DNA from: Ianthella basta
Lineage: Eukaryota > Porifera > Demospongiae > Verongiida > Ianthellidae
Assembly: GCA_964019415.1 (NCBI GenBank)
Contig: OZ025886.1
Span: forward strand, 3,047,701 to 3,111,700
Direction: 5' to 3'
DNA length: 64,000 nucleotides
This document shows, piece after piece, positions 47,301 through 60,606 of this stretch (position 1 is the stretch's first letter; every line of letters starts with the position of its first letter). The notes under the pieces are model-generated. The model had not been told where the DNA came from. It ran no database searches and worked only from the letters and a program-made list of their open reading frames with translations. Made by a program: the position numbers and the translations under genes.

Positions 47301-50300
47301 TGTTATGAATGCTACACCAGCTTGGGGATGTCCTAGCTAACAGCTGCCATGACTGCGCTTGGGCCACAGTGCAGCGGCAGACTGGATACTCGTGTCTCCA
47401 ATATAGAGGGAAGATGGTGGTCCACTCAGCTGTAAGCTGAGTGGACCAAGGGGTACAGTTCTGGAGCCATTTCACCCACCACTGCTAGCATCTTGTCCCG
47501 TCTCAAGCTGTTAAAAACATTACAGAAATGCACTTTCAGCAGTAAGTGGCCCTCCTACATGTCCTAAAGATATGGATGAGAGGCATGAACCGCTGCTTCT
47601 TCTCTCCGGGGGATGCCAAATCCAAGCTGGTGTGGTGCCTGAAGGGAGGCCATGGCTTGCTTCATGCTGTTGTCAGCACACTTTGCCAACAGTCTACGCA
47701 ATGTACATGCCACCACAATTGGCCTCACTCACCTCCTTTCTTGTTAAGAGCAATGAGTGAGGCCCTATTGGCTAAAGAAAAAGAGATGTACAATGAGTAC
47801 AATTCTGCCCTCGAGCACCGTGTTGACAAACCTCGTGAGTGGCCCCAGCAGGATGGGCCACCCCACCTGCAACCTTAGCCATCATGTCCGTTAGATGTTG
47901 GGGATGCAGTCCCTCGGGCCAGCTGCCCGACCACATGTGAAAGAGAGGATGGCCCTGGCCGACTCTTCTGACACTTGGATTGAAGCGCTGCGTGTGTCTC
48001 CTCATTAAGCTCCGCGATTGAGTCTTCTGAGGAGGCCAGATAGACAGCACCCTTGAAGTCCCCTTCCTCAAGTTTATCCAATATTCAGGCTGCTAGACAC
48101 TCAATCAGTTGCTGTGATCGTTTGTGAGGCTGTCCTGGGGCAATTTGGGCAGGATCTGGATTTCTTTCCCTTCAATCGCTGATTAGTGAGAGAGACCAAG
48201 CTCCTATGGTGACCACCTCGCTCTAAGGCACAAAGGCAAAGAGCCGGGAATTGGAAGAGGCAGTCCCACAAGGTAGGTGAGTTATCATCATTTAGAATAG
48301 AAGCTAACTTCCACGCCACCAGGTCGCGGGAGGCATGAAGGATTCGTTTCAAGATTGTAACCACTGACCGGCTGGGGTTGAGGGAAGGTGGGGGACAGGG
48401 ATCAGGACTGGATCATAGGCTGGGGGGTTACAAGAGCCCATGCAGCGGTTGTTGATAGGTCCATCAACACGGATTAGCCCATGTCTCGTCACCGGCATTG
48501 ATCATTGACACACAACACACTGATTGCGCAAGGAATCTGCACCCAATCCTGACAGATCGCCACTGTTGTCTTCAATAATCATGAATTACTTGCTGCAGCT
48601 ACGTGGCATCTGCCGCTATTGCTTGCTCTCAAACTTTCTTCATTGCTTCTTTGTGATTTACGCCACCATCTTGTTGTTGTTCCTCTGCCGTTAATTTGAG
48701 CCAGGACAATTATAAGATTATTCATTTTCTGTTACTCATCTGATACACTTTTGTTGACACTGTAAAGTGAATTTAAACTGTTCTATGTCACCGTGTTATT
48801 TAAGCGAGCATAGCATGTACCACAGTAAAATGTTTTGCCAAGTTAAAATTTGGCTTCACCAACTTTAATTTGCTTACTACATCCCTGAACCAGCCCTTTT
48901 ATCTGAGAAACATGCAGACATTTATGCTAGGTCATTACAAGTACTGAACTTACTGAAGAAGTGAGTAGAAAGTGACCGTTCTGTAAAGTGAATAGTTAAG
49001 TGACTTGCTCTGTCTTTCTTGCTCCTCAAAGATCCCAGAACAAAGATGTGGAGACCCACAGGGGTGTACTGTGCACTATGACAATAATAGCAGTCAGCAG
49101 CTGCGTTTGGAGGAATTGCCTAATGACTCCGTTCATACAATCCATGTGCAACTTCCACCTGAGTTTCAGTGGAAAAACACGTCTCTTTCCCTTGTGTATT
49201 GGAACTTAGGGGGAAATTCTCCACTGAGTAATACAGTACAGGTGCCAGGAATAACATCAGGTGGGGCTGTGAATAGGCAGTTGCTGCTTATTTGTCTTTC
49301 AAAGTACATGAGTTATGAGTGATCCTGCTGATGCTCATAATTGGTTTGTGCGCAAGCATTCCCTCAATCCTTTCGTCTGTGTGTTGTGCTTTTTATACGT
49401 AGATAATATTAAAGAATGCGTGAACTATGACTGCGTGCAGTACACCAAACAGATTGTCTGTTCACTGGACTTTTTTAAACTTCGGGCTTCTCAGAAGGAT
49501 TTGCACTTCAATGATGTCACTTTTACAGTATTAGACTGTAAGAAGTTGAGAGACCTAAGGGAATGTTCACTGGAGAATGGGTGTGATATTATTGGCAGTG
49601 AGAACGTGTCCATATCATCTAATGAGAAAGCCTATTTCACCCAAATGAATACTTGCTACAGTCACACGTACTGCATTGTAGCAGCGGTCTCAATGGAAAC
49701 TGGGGAACTGGCCCATTTCAACACAACATCACGTAAGTTCCAGCATGAGAAACATGACTTTTCTGGTGGTACCATCTGCTTAATTTTGCTTTATTCCCAT
49801 TTAAATCTCATCCAGATTGTACGGAGAATTGTGCAGAAGGTATGTGCAGAATGGTACACTTTTTGTACCATGATTACTGTATAACAATGTGAGGATTGAA
49901 TTTGAATTTATACTAAAATTCATTTGAAATAATAACTCTTATTCAAAGCTGCTACGTATGTGTATGTTTTATTGAGATGCCAATGTAGTGGTTGCCTATG
50001 TTGAGATCCCACCCAATCACAACCCTAGTGTCCCAGTGTCAAGAGAGGTGAACCCAGAGGCTAATAGAAATACAAACATAGTCTCCTTTCTCCGTTCTGT
50101 CCATTTAAATAATTGTAGCAAATGACAATGGCTGTGGGCAACCTTCATGCAGCCTGAACATGGAATTCACCTCTGAGCAGAGGTCATTTGTTATGCTTAG
50201 AATAATACCAGAAATCAGGAGGTATCCCACACAATGGTTCTGTTAGAATGTGGACGACATATTATGACATATAGTGAACATTGAACTATAGAAGAAGTCA

Positions 50301-53300
50301 GCAGAGCCTGAACCTATGAAATTGTCAGTTTAAAGCAAGATCACTAGATTTTCATCCATAATTTCTTCACTATACAGTACTCTAGTAAGGCATCACGTGA
50401 CCCCGCCGCATACATCAGGTTAAATCTAATATATCAACTTGCCCAATCAGATTGCAGGAAAGGTGTGCAATATTTATCTTATTCGTGTACATGAACAGCA
50501 GAAGAACAAAGAGTGTTCTACACTGCAATGGAATCCATCCAGCATCTTGGCTATTCCACTATGAAGCCAGAGCTACTTCAGGTCATGTCTGCCATTCTTT
50601 CTGGCAGGAAATATTCACTGTTTTGCCGACCGGCTTTGACAGGAGTCTGTGTTACACGAGCGTTCAGTTTACACCTCTCTGCTGGACCTGTTACATCACG
50701 AAAGCAAGGCACAACGATAACATAGCTGCCATTCGAAGCGAGTAGTGATGATACTGCACGGCTTTTTCATACAAGCCTTCGCACATGTTTGGGGCCAGAC
50801 TGAGTTAGGCATAGCATTACACAATAATCAGTGAAATATGAAGAGCAATACTGCAGCTTAAAACAGGGTGGGAGCCGGACATTTCAACCTAGCCAACCCT
50901 TTGTCAACACTGTAAGCAGTTGACAAAGACCCCCAGGTTGAAACATCCTGCTCCTACCTTGTTTTTAAGCTGTAGTATTGCTCTCCATACTTCATGATTG
51001 ATTCAACCAGCGCAGCTACATATGAGCCTCTATCATATCCATTACACAATAATTACATCCACTGCACGTAATTGCATTCTAAGTGTACAAGCCAGTGTAT
51101 ATAACTTAACCTGACCCTTCCATGTGCGGAGGGGTCACACGACACCTGACTAACAGTACTCAGCCACTGCTAGTAGCTATTCTGTGATTGTCAGAATTGG
51201 GTGTGTATACAGACTAGGCACAGTCTGTACTCTTCATTTCCTTCAGATGGTCAATCAGAAAGTTGCTTGTCTCCTTCTCGTAAGTGAGCTAATGCTAAGA
51301 TTGGTGCTGGTCAACCTGGACACTACATTGGTGTCTTATTCTTTCCATGCTGCAGTGTCAACTACTGTTATACCTACTACGGCTGATAAGGGCTCACAAA
51401 GTAAGTATGATTCCTAACCACTTATGTGCCTTTAAGGACAATAGTACTGTAGCTGGAGCTGATGATTTGTACGCTTACTTCATCATGAACGTTTATGAAG
51501 TGTCACTGATTTTGTTCTATGTGTGCAAATGTTTAACTGTTTCTTCTCTACCCGCAGATACTAGCACCATCATGTATTCACTGATGGGTGGCTTAATCTT
51601 TCTAGTAATCATTCTGGTGATGATCATTGTTGCTATCGTCTGCTACTGTTGTGGGTGAGCATGTGAAGAAGCACTCTGGACTATGTGGGAGGCTTAGCTG
51701 ACTAGCTCTCTTCCAAAGAGCTTTTATCGCATGTTTGGGGCTGGGTAAGGTGAAGAAGCTATCTCTGAGTGTTGGTCGCAATGAACTGGTGATTGACAGT
51801 GCTTCATCAAATCGATGAAACATCGTCTGTTATGACTTCACCAGCTCCACTTGTAGTCATAAACGACTTGCCTCTCTGTAAACTTTTCAGTCTAATACTG
51901 GGAATGTCTCCATAGCCAAAGCAACATGTCAGCAGTTGATCTATGTATCCTATATGTTTTCCCATTTCAAGTGTCCTCTTTCCCTGCATGCATAAGAAGT
52001 ATTGCATTCATGTCAACTTTATTGTGCAATGCATTCCTTCATTTGGCTGCATGTATGTATGCTGTGAAGCTGTTACACTGCATTGTTGACAATCATTTTT
52101 TGTGTAGGCACAGACTGTAGAGTTGTGCTGTATCAATGTACAACTGAGGTAGCTGCTAGTACCTTGTACCTTTACATGTGTGAATCTGTAGTCTCCTGTT
52201 GTCTTTTTTTAGACGAAAGAAGCAAAGCAATGATATGCTTGAGAGTTTACGATCCCTTTCATCCCAGGTGGGTGTGTATGCATGTACATTTACCAATGAG
52301 TGAGCATGCAATCTGACCCACGTCTACCACATAGCAGGAAGTACATGCAAATAGAATAGTCACGAATCTGTGGAAAAGTCCTCAGAATAGATTTTTAAAG
52401 TTTCTAGGATTTAGCTTGCTGTTGAGAGTTCCACGTGTAACTTTAGCCACCTACCCTTTGCCAGCTAGTGCAGAGCATGTGTACTTCGGTGTAGAAGTGA
52501 TGGCGAGAGGCTACCATGTGTATACAGGCGTATGACAAGCCACTATCAGTGTACAGCTCATTTGTCAAATTGAGCAGGGTGATACTCAGTGTGTTCACGG
52601 TGGCAATGCTGAAGGAGTCTGGACATACAGGAACAACATATGCCATGTCTCACAGAGGATTTCTGCCACCTGTTTCTTCATTGAGGCAGTTCAATCTGTG
52701 CCAGACCACTACTTCCAAGCGCTATTCAGCGGTTCCACCACAAGGTAGTATGGATTCTCAACTTCTTGCCTGTCCTGAATTTTGGCCTGGGACTTTGCCT
52801 CCAATCCTAAATTTTGCTCTCCTTGATGGTGACGCTTTCTTCTTTTGTAGATCAGCAAATAGCTGCTGTGTTGCAATGCAGTGACACATGTTGGGCAATT
52901 TTAGCTGCTCTTTCGCAGCCTGAACGCACATTTTCCTAGCAGGCACTAAGGAAGTGCCAACCTGGTGTACAACCCAATATGCATGGGTGTACACATTCAC
53001 ATCCAAATGGTAGAAGGGTGATGGCGGTGGACTAAGGGCCCTTTGGTAGTGGGAGCATGTCCACAGACTTGAACCAACGATGCAGAAAGTCCTACATACA
53101 TACAGGAGCTAAATCGTGGAGAATATAAATTGTAAGACAGTTTTGCAAGTTAAAGCTAGTATACAAAAAGTGTGAAATTAGAGTCCTCACAAAAATTTCC
53201 TGCTATATGGTATGGCACACTTAATTATTATGAACACTGTGTAAATTATATTAATCTGTATGCTCTAGACTTTAGCAAGTGCATGTGTACATTAAACTGT

Positions 53301-54371
53301 GTTGGCTGGAGCTGTTGATTTGGGCATATGCTGAGGTGAGCCCAGCAGCTTACATTTTCTATATCTGTACTATTCTCCTGATACTCTGTCATGTTATGGG
53401 ATATCACTGACTGGCATACTAGCAGTATATCAATGTGATACTCTACCCTACAGAGCACTCATGGCTTGAGCAACCCAGCAGAAAGTCGTCGTGAAAGCAT
53501 GCATAATGTTGACCATTACAATCTACAGTCAACTGTACATCCGGATGATGTCACCCAAGTCTGCCCAATCAATGACTTTGATAGCCAGGCAGATCTAAGT
53601 AGGGTAGGTGGGTGGGTGGAAGACCAACAGCGACGTGCAAGTGAAACGACTGAATCAGAAGACAGCGACTGTGCTGATGAATCAAAGCCCTTGTTAACTC
53701 CTGCTTCTGATACTACCACTAGTCCTCGGCCAAATCATCCTGATGGAAGCTCACAGATCAAAGATGTATTTTCTTCTGATAATTCTAACACGCACTATGT
53801 AGATAGGTGTTTCACTAGCAACACCAGCAATGTTATGCAGCAGCTGCAGCCATCACAGCCCCCCAGAGCGCAGCAGACCTATGTAGAACTACAGATGTGT
53901 GGGACCATGGCACAAAGTTCAGTGCGTATGCCTGAATCATCAACATCCTTTGCTGAAGCCAGTGCTCAGTCACTCTCCAGTCCATCATCCCCATATGTCT
54001 CTCCAAAGCTAGTCAATGAAGATGGCAAGAGACGTTTTAGACTGTTTGGATTAGGATCAGAGGATCAAGCAATGGAACAACCTGGGCCGCTAGTTCCTGC
54101 TCCTGGCCAAATAAGTCCAAAAGGTCAGTATGTTCAGCCCTCCGTACCTCCTCCTGTTTCCCCATATATCAAAGGGTATGTACCTCACTCTGCTGCGGCT
54201 GTGGAAGGTGCCCATGTTCACAGCATATTGCAAGATGTAGGCGGTCAAGTGCACACCACCAAGCCTGATATTTCTGAAGCACTGGAAACCCCTACTGAAC
54301 CTTTCTCTGCCTGGACTCCTCCATCACTGCTTGTATACAATAGCCAGAACCTTACAGACGGACAGCAATAG
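41302..54371 (+). CDS. Receptor gene C: 4 Ig + FN3-type single-pass receptor with ITIM-like tail motif
   Basis: Exons by eye: 41302-41389, 41580-41903, 42692-42982, 43632-43892, 44000-44272, 44525-44854, 44941-45098, 46277-46451, 46538-46635, 49032-49260, 49403-49732, perhaps 49816-49839, 51356-51400, 51558-51654, 52213-52267, about 52615-52744, 53454-54371. They give about 1,270 residues. Exon 1 is a signal peptide (SSLVYIFLLTAFLCTW). Exons 2-5 are Ig domains with Cys, WxxxNG and YxC (HIYWRHNG, GSYQCVV; VIWRKNG, GNYSCST; GKYTCRA; TTWFHNG, GMYQCFV). Exon 6 is FN3-like with a poly-Ser run. Exons 7-11 repeat the cassette of genes A and B. Exon 14 is the membrane helix (LMGGLIFLVIILVMIIVAIV), followed by CCGRKKQ. 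The tail is Ser/Pro-rich with TYVELQM, SPYVSP, GQYVQP and SPYIKGYVP; no enzyme domain. Junctions between the last three exons are uncertain. Confidence 0.78.
44659..44682 (+). repeat. TCA repeat coding poly-Ser in receptor C
   Basis: Short run of TCA/TCT codons giving seven or eight serines within the first FN3-like domain; likely a loop that tolerates length change. Confidence 0.8.
45250..46276. other. Intron of receptor C without recognised content
   Basis: Open frames on both strands at 45300-45980 have no similarity that I recognise. A C-rich run lies near 46073-46092. An exon-like stretch at 46165-46215 does not fit the reading phase. Confidence 0.4.
47300..48420 (-). mobile_element. 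Decayed N-terminal half of an RLE-type non-LTR retrotransposon
   Basis: Minus-strand blocks, in changing frames with stops: SRDLVAWKLASILNDDNSPT and LERGGHHRSL (48101-48364), KLEEGDFKGAVYLASSEDS (about 48020-48078), LHPQHLTDMMAKVA (about 47900), CTLRRLLAKCAD (near 47700), HFCNVFNSLRRDKML (about 47480-47530), YPLVHSAYS (about 47435). The last block corresponds to the beginning of the intact fragment at 5968-7653 (FVHSAYS), so both belong to one family and cover complementary halves. It lies in the 2.4-kb intron of receptor C. Confidence 0.7.
50840..51005. mobile_element. Short Penelope-like inverted pair
   Basis: Two ~75-bp arms in opposite orientation (about 50843-50921 and 50930-51003) share 'agcaatactgcagctt', 'ttgaca.ag..ccc' and 'ttgaaacatcctg'. 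They match the arms of the 5.2-kb locus, including the 'gcagct…atgagcctct' sequence beyond. There is no coding sequence between them. Confidence 0.6.
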
Positions 54372-55770
54372 TAGGTTACATAGTGATATAAGTTACCAGG
54401 TAACTGTAAAGGTTTTCATGATGATTGAGCAAGTGTGTATAGGTTGTAGCATATTGTATTTAGTACTGCTTACTTACAGCGTTATTTGTAGTGCTATTGA
54501 AAAGAAACATGAACCATTAAATATGCATGGATGTTGCTGACAGCTGGGTAATGATCAGCTGGGCTGGTGGCTACAATCCTGTTGCTATATCAAGTTTGAA
54601 GGTAAGCACTCTCCTGCATGTGCCAATATGCCATGCCTCCAACACACGTGAATGTGGCCCATGCAATTTCAGCAGGTAGGCTTATGCTCTAGATGTGAAA
54701 ATTCATCAAACATGCAAACATTCTGAGGCAGCAATTGGAGGGCAGCACTACATGTTGGGATGGCAACCTGATACCTTGTTTGCTACAAAGATACCAGTAC
54801 TATAGCATATTACAGGGGTGGTGCCATGGGGGGGGGAGGGGCAGAGGGGGGCAATGCCCCTCCCCCCCAATGTTAAAAGTGGAGAGACCATGCCCCCCCC
54901 AATGGATTTCTGTCATGTGCAGCATATTGTTTTGTATATTGTAGATGATAATTATTGGGTATGCATACAATTAATCAATATCAACATGCACATAGTATGC
55001 ATAAATACCACAATGCACATGAAACAATGGCCAACTTGCCCCTCCCCTCCCCCCCCCCCCCATCTGAAACCCATGGAGCCACCCCTGTATTAGCATATAG
55101 ACTACTCCTGTGCACTATGTACATACCACTTTGTATACATTCATACTTTCGTACATGTGGCAACTGACATATGTGATGTGGAGGGGGTTCCCTCCAATAA
55201 GTGGATATGTGATATTTGTACAGACATACATTACTGCAGCCACAGTACAAATATGTGTACATGCATGGTGTAGTTTTGTGCAGTCTAGGGACTGTTTTCA
55301 TGCTAGTTCGTGGTACAGTTAACAGTCACCAACTGCAAGTGCTTGTCAAACCGCCTTGAACTGGTAGTCTGCTTGCCCACCTCCTCAGTAGTGTATTTCA
55401 TTATACAAACAGTGGTGTATAGTCGATCTCATTTGCGAAGCCACAGGGAAATGGTCCGTGCCTGCACGCCGTGCACTGAGATCGTGTCGGTACGTGCAAT
55501 CACGCGTGCACATTCCATTGTCCCGTACAAGGCAATGGGGCTGGTCCAGGGGCTGGGTCATGCGGTTAGCTGTTGCCGTCCGGAAGTACTGTCGCCAAAC
55601 GAAGACAACATGAAGGGCAGAAGATGATTTCTCTTTGATGGTAATCGCACTGAGAAGGCCCTCCACTGTAGAGTTCTAACATCCAACTACCTACGACTAC
55701 GACCAACGGACGGACCTTCTACTGACGGACTTTGACGCTTTAACTCTGGACTGAATAATCACTTAGTGCA
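54372..55770. other. Receptor C 3' flank and Cdc14 upstream region
   Basis: An ATTAAA at about 54517 could be the receptor C polyadenylation signal. The interval contains a MITE (54813-55087). The 300 bp before the Cdc14 start codon have more CpG than the surroundings and no TATA box. Confidence 0.45.
54813..55087. mobile_element. 275-bp CAGGGGTGG-ended MITE
   Basis: Starts CAGGGGTGGTGCCATGGG and ends CCCATGGAGCCACCCCTG, near-perfect inverted repeats, with 5-bp direct repeats tatta on both sides. Long G and C runs lie inside each arm. Termini and duplication size are like the 1.2-kb CAGGG elements, so a related transposase could mobilise both. Non-coding. Confidence 0.82.
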
Positions 55771-58700
55771 ATGGCGAACGGGAAGGAATTACAATTAAAG
55801 GATGTCTGCGAAGTTTTGGACGGTGAGTGCGCCTTGTCAAGACCGCCTGCATGAGTGAGCGAATGTCACTGTTGTAAAGTAGTCGAATCAAGTAGCGACG
55901 GACACCGATCCGTATAGAATGGGTACCATTGGCGCGGCGTGCACATTGCCCCAGGGACAGGAACTACAATCTAGGCGTGGAGTAAGAGCAGATTACGCTT
56001 GATTCTCTTCTGTTTCGGCTGCGGTGTGTCGGTGAGGCTATGTTTCCCTGTCCAGCACCATTTATACATCGAAGTAGTTTCTGTACTACAGTTTTAAGGC
56101 ACAACACAAAGTGCCATTGGTGAGTGGGGAATGGTTGGGAGCGTGTCTATCATCCTGCTATTTGAACACTCTCTTTGTGCTGGTGTACGAGTGTTGTGTC
56201 CTGGTGTCCAGTACAAAGTGCCCGCCTTGTAATCAGTAATGGGTGCTTACAGTGACAGATGTGACATGAGATGTCAGCAGATTAGCACAGTGCATCTGAG
56301 AAATGCCATTGAGCTACCACATGTGCCACTAGTATGTGAGGGGCGGCCCTATCAGTTTTGCTTACACACCAAATGGTGTACCTGACTACATGTTAATGGT
56401 CATCCAGTGCTGTTACTTCCACAGCACTTTCTGATGCATACATATTTCATTTTTGTTTGTGTCTGTGTGCAACTGCTTTGATGTCAATTGGCTTCTCACT
56501 AAAGGGTTCACACTGTGTGTTGACCCCCTTTAAACACAGCACACATTGGTGTGGTGGTGTTACATTGATTTGTTGATGGACATTCTTAGTAGTAGCTGTG
56601 CTGTGTGGCCTAAATTCAGCCTATGTGTGAGTGAACAGTGGTCCTTTTGCACCTTTCAACTCCCCATTCAATGGTGTAGTACATCCAGTGACCTTTGACT
56701 CTAGTGATCAAAGTGTAGTGTAGTTGTCAAGTGGCATGCTGACCTTCTGTGTGTGCAAGTGACCTACATGATCATGGCTGAGCGTGTGATTATAGGCAGA
56801 CATGTAACTGGTTCCTGAAAGGCAGTAGCTTACTGTAGAGGCACAAGATTCGAATGAGGCCAATTCACAGTGTCCCATAACAATCCTAGCTTATCGATCT
56901 CCCTTGCAGTCCTCCTGGTCGTATAGGCTATTAGGGCTCTCTGTTGGCAAATGCTTTGGTATAGTCAGTTTTTGACATGACATTACACAGCGGCCAAGGT
57001 GTGAGGGACAACCCCTTGTTGTCTTCTCTTCACTCTTGCACAGGTCGGTTGTACTTTACGACATTCCGTGGGAAGCCTTCCAAAGCTCCAGGATACCATT
57101 TCTTCAACGTTGATGAAGAGTTTGTGTACCAAAAGTAAGCGGCACAGAAATGCTTTGTGTCTGTTTCTATGTGTGTGCATGCTTTGGAGCATTCTGTTCT
57201 ATGCCATCACCTTCCCTCTGTTCATTTCTTCTACTGCAGCTTCTTTTCAGACTTTGGCCCTCTCAATCTCTCAATGATGTACCGTTACTCTCAATATGTC
57301 AACGAGAAGTTAAAGGTGTGTGTGTGCTCTCAATAGGACATTGCCAAGATGAGAGATACAGCCCTGATTTGTCATTGTTCATGCCATCCTTGAATGTGTG
57401 GCGTTTTGTTGTTAGTTAGTGTCTCTGGTGTGTTGATGTTAGAGGTGCATAGTCGCCTGCACTGTGACAGCCCAGTCTAATGGTAAACCTCTTCTTGTTA
57501 ACACAGAAACCATCCCTGGCCAAAAAGAAGATTGTTCACTGGACTTCGTATGACCCCCACAAGCGGGTTAACGCTGCATTCCTGATGGGCTCATATGTGA
57601 TAGTTCACCATGACAAGACACCAGATGAAGCGTTCAGACTTGTGCAACACGGACCTGCTTTTGTTACTTTCAGGTTAGTGGTACATGATCCTGGGGGGCA
57701 CTGTTTGCTAGAGTTAATGCTCCACATCTGTTCCCTGATGAGCAGGTACTTAGTGTGTCATGAGTGGTTGTGTGGGTGTTGCTCCTTACAGGGATGCATC
57801 TCAGCAATGCCAGACATACTACCTCACTTTGAACCACTGCTTCTCAGCAGTTTCGAAGGTGGGCAAAGTGTAGTGAGCTTGTGTCTCTGTACGTAACTGC
57901 ATGTTTGAACAAGGTACTGATAGTGACTTTGATGTGTTTGTGGCAGGCTCTTACGTGTGCACTCCTCAACTTTACAACATTCAATGCCGATGAGTATGAG
58001 CATTATGAGGTGGGTACCCTGCAGAGAAGCTTTGACTCTGTGCCAATTAGTATTACACATGTATGTGCTGCTATTTCAAGCTACCTTTTCAACTATTCGG
58101 TTGCAGCAAGTACGGAATGGTGACTTGAACTGGATCATCCCAGGTATAGTGCATACACAACTGGCTTTCCTTATGCTGTGCACCACAGCTAGTTACATCC
58201 ATACTTGCCTTACAGGAAAGCTTCTAGCCTTCTGTGGCCCCCACAGCAAGAGCACCCAAAGTGGTATGTTGTATGTGTCTCTCGTGTCAGCAGTGTCCTG
58301 GTGTGAGATGGAGCTGCCTCCACTTTAGCAGCAACCCTTGAGGCTACAAGATGCAGTGCTGATATTAGTCCTAGCAATTGCCATGAAATTGCCATTATAA
58401 TGTCAACTGTGGTGTGTGTTTTGTAGGTTATCCTGAGCATGCTCCGGAAGCATACTTCAACTACTTCCGCAAGAACAACGTAACAACAGTTGTACGCCTG
58501 AACAAGCGCATCTATGATGCCAAGAGGTTCACAGATGCTGGATTTGACCACAAGGATTTGTTCTTTGTGGATGGAAGTGTGCCCAGTGACAACATTGTGC
58601 AGTAAGCCATTCGGAGGTGCACATTGCAGTCACTTGTGAGCAGTTTGTATGCAGATCTGATTACCTATGTATTAATTTGCACTTGCTTCTTTAGGCGCTT

Positions 58701-60606
58701 CCTAGCCATTGTCGAGCAGGCGCCTGGTGCTGTGGCTGTGCACTGCAAAGGTTTGCCACCACATACACACACAAACTGACATACAGGCACACACACACAC
58801 AGGCATGCAGCTGCACATGGACACGTGAGTGTGCTGGTGTGGCATGTCACCCCCTTTCTTCCACAGCTGGATTGGGCCGTACAGGAAGTCTGATTGCATG
58901 CTACCTCATGAAGCATTACCACTTCACTGCTGCAGAAGGCATTGCATGGTGCAGGTACATACACTGGACTCGCTAGCTGTTGCTAGGAGTCTTTGTACTC
59001 TATCAAATATTGGGCTTATATTGGCTGTGAATGGTTTCTGTAGGATCTGTCGGCCAGGGTCAATCATTGGTCCTCAGCAGCAGTTTCTGGAAGAGTGAGT
59101 ATAAGAGAGGCCAATGCCTCGTTGTACGTGTTGTCCATGACTTGTTTTGCTCTTGCAGGTATCAGCAGACAATGTGGAAGCAGGGCGAGAGTGTGACCTC
59201 AAAATCAAGTTAGTCATGCTCTACTTCTCTGTGTAGAGTATGGCTAATAGTGACACACTGTTCTTATGTGTACCAGGTAAGAAACCATCTAAGAGCGAGT
59301 TGGAGAAAATGGACATCCTGCCACCAAAGGAGAAGTCAGATAAGTTAAGCCCAAAGAGTCTGGACGCATATGTGATGCAAATGATTGAAAAGGAGTACAG
59401 TGATTCAACCAAGCCTGAGGTACACACGCATTAGACATACACAGCATAGCCCCTTGCATTGACTTATCCTCACACTCCTACACCCATCTTGTGCAGGCTC
59501 TCTCTCAAGGAGATGAATTGATGAAGGCAAAGGTGCTGAGGTCTTTGAGTCGTCCTAAGCCTGTCACAATATCCACCGTCAGGTGAGGGTCTGTCATGAA
59601 TACCAAGAGTGTTCCCAGGTGGCTGATGTTGTACATAAGCTGCTATAGTTAAGTTACCTGTGCATTGTTTCCCTTGGCCCAAGACAGTGCACTGCAACAA
59701 ACAGTATGGTTTTCAACAAAATTAATAGTTGTATTCATTCAAATATTCGTGTGGGGTTGTGAAGTCATAAAAATGGCCTCTGATGCCCCAGAACCTAAAT
59801 TTGTTCGATATGTACAGAACGAAATGTGGCATAGCTCTTACATCTCACGGGGAGATGACTGCAAAAAACTTTCACCAGGTCTAATTTGCCCATTTTTTTA
59901 CTTCCTCTGGCTTTCTCCTCCCACTTCTAGTATTGCTACATGGCCAACCACCATACGTATTTCGTTATATGTACCTTCTGGTGGAACAAATATTTGACTA
60001 TTTATTCCACCAACGAATAGTCAACCTTGAAATATGATATTCATTGGACCCGTAATATGCATGAAACTCTAAGGTGCAATAATTGGAGAAGACACCCCTT
60101 AGTGTGATGCATGCATCCTTCTTTCCCTAAACTGTACAGAGTGGTGGACCCACCCACTGTCCGCACAAGGTCTGTGACATCATCTGCTGTTCGGTATGTT
60201 TGGACACACTTCAGAACTGAGTGATGTGATGCACTATGCACTGTCTGTTTGTCTCCACCCCACACCCTACTGTGTGTTTCAACGCCTGCCTGCTCCATAG
60301 GGTGTCAAGTACTGCTGACTATCAGCTCCGGCCACAGCCACAGCCAAGCACCAGGTCAACTCTTCCAGTGCTGAGAGTGTAAGTGTTCAGATCGTGGAAG
60401 TGATGTAGACTGGTGTGGGCATGACCTGGCCCAGTTTGTTGCTAAGCCTATGGATATGTGAGACACTTGTGTAGTGGAAGTGAAGGCGATCATGTGTGCT
60501 ATGTGGGCTGCACAGTGCTGTGTTTGCTATCGTGTCTCTTGTCTCTCTTGTGTGTCTGTGCAGGCAACCAAACATCCGAGCAGCCAGGGGTAGAAGCCAC
60601 CAGTGA
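55771..60606 (+). CDS. CDC14: Cdc14-family dual-specificity protein phosphatase
   Basis: Eighteen exons chain in frame to 474 residues: 55771-55822, 57044-57134, 57240-57315, 57507-57673, 57792-57858, 57947-58009, 58107-58143, 58216-58263, 58427-58601, 58695-58750, 58867-58954, 59044-59094, 59159-59208, 59277-59419, 59497-59582, 60140-60193, 60301-60378, 60564-60606. The N-terminal non-catalytic half has [16 protein letters not shown] and [20 protein letters not shown]. The catalytic half has [32 protein letters not shown] and the Cys-x5-Arg signature HCKAGLGRTG, built across exons 10-11, then [19 protein letters not shown]. The Cys, Arg and upstream Asp needed for catalysis are present. The family removes phosphate from CDK-type Ser-Pro sites in cell-cycle exit, cytokinesis and ciliogenesis. 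The C-terminal ~100 residues are low-complexity and basic. An alternative stop (TAA, reading through the exon 17 donor) would shorten the tail by about 14 residues. Confidence 0.93.
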
